From the NCBI GenBank assembly GCA_029931885.1, contig JAOZRJ010000054.1, forward strand, positions 1 to 8,622: a DNA stretch of 8,622 bases. Reading direction: 5' to 3'. Below the pieces are notes generated by a model. The model saw only the letters and a program-made list of their open reading frames with translations. It searched no databases and was not told the DNA's origin. Position numbers and translations under genes: made by a program. Positions within the stretch are counted from its first letter, which is position 1. The number at the start of each line of letters is the position of its first letter. Below, piece after piece: positions 6,357-8,622 of this stretch. The stretch comes from Candidatus Omnitrophota bacterium (GTDB lineage Bacteria; Omnitrophota; Koll11; Zapsychrales; Aceulaceae).

Positions 6357-7294
6357 ATTTTGTTTTTCTAATGGATTCCTTAGGATCAATAAAGATTGAA
6401 AAAGACACAACTTTTGCTTTAATGTGTGCTGCGAATTTGCGAAATCATAAAGTATTTTTTTTACCAGAAGGAAATATATTAATAAAGAATAATAAAATTT
6501 GTTGTCGTGTTACAGAGGTTGTCCCTCAGAAAGATTCTGCGAATCCGTTTATAAAAAAAGAAATAAATGATTTGTATGAGGACGATGTTCACGCCGTTTT
6601 TATTCGTACCGACCCTCCTTTTGATGAAGCCTATTTGATGAACACTTGGCTTCTTGATCGCCTTCCGCAAAGAATTGCTGTGATTAATAGCCCTAGCGGA
6701 ATTCGAACGGTCAATGAAAAATTGTGGGCAACGCAATTTGCTTCTATAATACCGAAAACAGTTGTCACTAGATCAAAAAATGATTTTCAGGAATTTTTGG
6801 ATCAGGAAAAAGATATTATTATTAAGCCAGTGAATATGTACGGCGGGATGTCGATTTTTCATATAAAGAAAGATGATCTAAATTCGTCTGTGGCATTTGA
6901 AGCTGTGAGTGATAATGAACGCAAACAAGTAATTTTGCAACAATATGTCCCTGAGGCAAAGATTGGTGATAAGCGTATTCTTTTATTAGATGGCGAACCT
7001 TTAGGAGCTCTTTTGCGTGTACATCGCGAAGGTGACCATCGAAATAATTTTTTTACAGGAGGCGTTCCTCAAAAAATAGACATTACAGAAAATGATCGGA
7101 AAATTATTGATATTTTAAAGCCGCATTTACGCAGCCTCAGGCTTTATTTTGTTGGTATTGATATTATAGGTAATTTTTTGATAGAGGTTAATGTAACTTC
7201 TCCAACATGTATTCAAGAAATGAATCGGCTATATAATAAAAATTTGGAAATTCAAGTTATTGAATTTGTTGAAAATCTAACAAAAAGATATTAG
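6353..7294 (+). CDS. gshB: Glutathione synthetase
   Basis: This enzyme adds glycine to gamma-glutamylcysteine with ATP to give glutathione. The 313 residues are close to the 316 of E. coli GshB and align along the whole length. Visible markers are IKIEKDTTFAL (13-23), IRTDPPFD (84-91), NEKLWATQF (121-129), the ATP-grasp lysine in IIIKPVNMYGG (155-165), GDKRILLLDGEP (205-216), VGIDIIG (267-273) and the metal-binding IEVNVTSPTCIQE (277-289). The flexible loop between the two glycine-rich parts (222-237) differs from E. coli in detail but has the same length class. No catalytic residue looks lost. It overlaps gshA by 4 bases (ATGA) and has a strong Shine-Dalgarno, so equal, coupled expression of the two enzymes is likely. 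A glutaredoxin follows 25 bases downstream. Confidence 0.96.
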   Translation: MNFVFLMDSLGSIKIEKDTTFALMCAANLRNHKVFFLPEGNILIKNNKICCRVTEVVPQKDSANPFIKKEINDLYEDDVHAVFIRTDPPFDEAYLMNTWLLDRLPQRIAVINSPSGIRTVNEKLWATQFASIIPKTVVTRSKNDFQEFLDQEKDIIIKPVNMYGGMSIFHIKKDDLNSSVAFEAVSDNERKQVILQQYVPEAKIGDKRILLLDGEPLGALLRVHREGDHRNNFFTGGVPQKIDITENDRKIIDILKPHLRSLRLYFVGIDIIGNFLIEVNVTSPTCIQEMNRLYNKNLEIQVIEFVENLTKRY

Positions 7295-7308
7295 TAAAAT
7301 AATTTTAA

Positions 7309-7315
7309 GAAGGAG
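7309..7315 (+). promoter_or_regulatory. Ribosome binding site of the glutaredoxin gene
   Basis: GAAGGAG at 7309-7315 lies 4 bases before the ATG at 7320. It sits in the 25-base gap after gshB, with no convincing promoter of its own. Confidence 0.7.
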
Positions 7316-7319
7316 TTTT

Positions 7320-7559
7320 ATGAATTTAGTATTATATTATTATCCAAGTTGTCCTTTCTGCAGGCGTGTTCTTAGCTTTATGGAAGAACAAAATATTGAT
7401 ATTCAGAAGAAGAACATTAACGAGAGTGAAGAAATGCGAGATGAGCTTGTTGAAATTGGCGGAAAATCTCAAGTACCTTGTCTTGTTGTTGACGGCAAGG
7501 CTTTATATGAGTCAATGGATATTATTAATTGGCTAACAAGGGAATACAGTAAAAAATAA
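7320..7559 (+). CDS. Glutaredoxin
   Basis: This 79-residue single-domain thioredoxin-fold protein is of typical size for a small glutaredoxin. It carries the dithiol active site SCPFC (C11 and C14), the cis-proline loop QVPC (51-54, P53) and the glutathione-binding ESMDI (64-68) ahead of the last helix. It would reduce protein disulfides or glutathione mixed disulfides in the cytoplasm with electrons from glutathione. The ALYESMDIINWL ending also resembles the N-terminal domain of glutathione S-transferases, but the C-terminal helical domain of a transferase is absent. The third cysteine, C54, beside the cis-proline occurs in other small glutaredoxins of this kind. It is last in the cluster, after gshA and gshB, and is followed by a strong terminator, so it is probably made together with the glutathione it needs. 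Confidence 0.93.
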   Translation: MNLVLYYYPSCPFCRRVLSFMEEQNIDIQKKNINESEEMRDELVEIGGKSQVPCLVVDGKALYESMDIINWLTREYSKK

Positions 7560-7578
7560 TTTTTATATTCTTAAATTT

Positions 7579-7612
7579 AAAAGCCCCTGATGCTCGCATC
7601 AGGGGCTTTTTT
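7579..7612. terminator. Bidirectional intrinsic terminator between glutaredoxin and gdhA
   Basis: A perfect 14-bp stem (7579-7592 with 7597-7610) closes on the four-base loop CTCG. Six T follow the GC-rich part on the plus strand (7607-7612). The A-run on the left arm gives a U-tract when read from the minus strand. It lies 20 bases after the glutaredoxin stop and about 28 bases past the gdhA stop, so it can end both converging transcripts. Confidence 0.95.
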
Positions 7613-7639
7613 GACTACAGTGCTGTATTTTATATAAGT

Positions 7640-8622
<983 letters not shown>

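Noticed and set aside
5103..7294. gshA and gshB as a split bifunctional GshF
   Set aside because: The ligase is not of the E. coli/GshF type, the ATGA junction with its own strong Shine-Dalgarno is a normal two-gene arrangement, and both proteins are full length.
7269..7300. Possible promoter for glutaredoxin (TTGAAA and TAAAAT)
   Set aside because: The 20-base spacer is too long and the region is AT-rich by nature; co-transcription from the cluster promoter is simpler.

Overview
This window is an AT-rich, gene-dense stretch of a bacterial chromosome. No RNA genes, mobile elements, CRISPR arrays or phage genes are visible. The lineage cannot be fixed from sequence alone. A c-di-GMP-type HD-GYP protein, a YadGH-like ABC-2 system and a glutathione pathway together suggest a Gram-negative-type bacterium. 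The mix of family resemblances (a Dus with an odd GCW active site, and a GshA of the kind first named from Acidithiobacillus) would fit an uncultivated or deep-branching lineage, but that is inference.

Layout from left to right. Bases 1-1141 (minus) hold most of a tRNA methylthiotransferase of the MtaB type, cut by the left edge. It is divergent from a tRNA-dihydrouridine synthase (1216-2166, plus), so two tRNA-modification genes share one 74-bp promoter region. The Dus gene converges, with overlapping stop codons, on a membrane-anchored HD-GYP phosphodiesterase (2163-3479, minus). A second divergent promoter region (3480-3593) separates that gene from a five-gene plus-strand cluster: ABC ATPase, ABC-2 permease, glutamate-cysteine ligase (gshA), glutathione synthetase (gshB) and a small glutaredoxin (7320-7559). 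A strong bidirectional hairpin terminator (7579-7612) ends this cluster and also serves the convergent NADP-type glutamate dehydrogenase (7640-8622, minus), cut by the right edge.

The plus-strand cluster reads as a glutathione module. GshA joins glutamate and cysteine, GshB adds glycine, and the glutaredoxin uses the product for thiol-disulfide exchange. The ABC pair in front is joined to gshA by a 2-bp gap, so a role in thiol or glutathione transport or in envelope maintenance is possible but unproven. The neighbouring glutamate dehydrogenase makes glutamate, a precursor of glutathione, though it lies on the other strand under its own control.

The most notable signal is regulatory. Three genes that start transcription units (mtaB, dus, ABC ATPase) have a -10 hexamer only 6-7 bases before their ATG and no Shine-Dalgarno sequence, as expected for leaderless mRNAs. 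Three downstream genes of the cluster (permease, gshB, glutaredoxin) have clear Shine-Dalgarno sites. For the ABC ATPase, a consensus TTGACA-17-TATAAT promoter covers the first codons of the longest open frame, so its true start is the ATG at 3594. I see no wholly new system; most genes are conserved housekeeping or redox functions.
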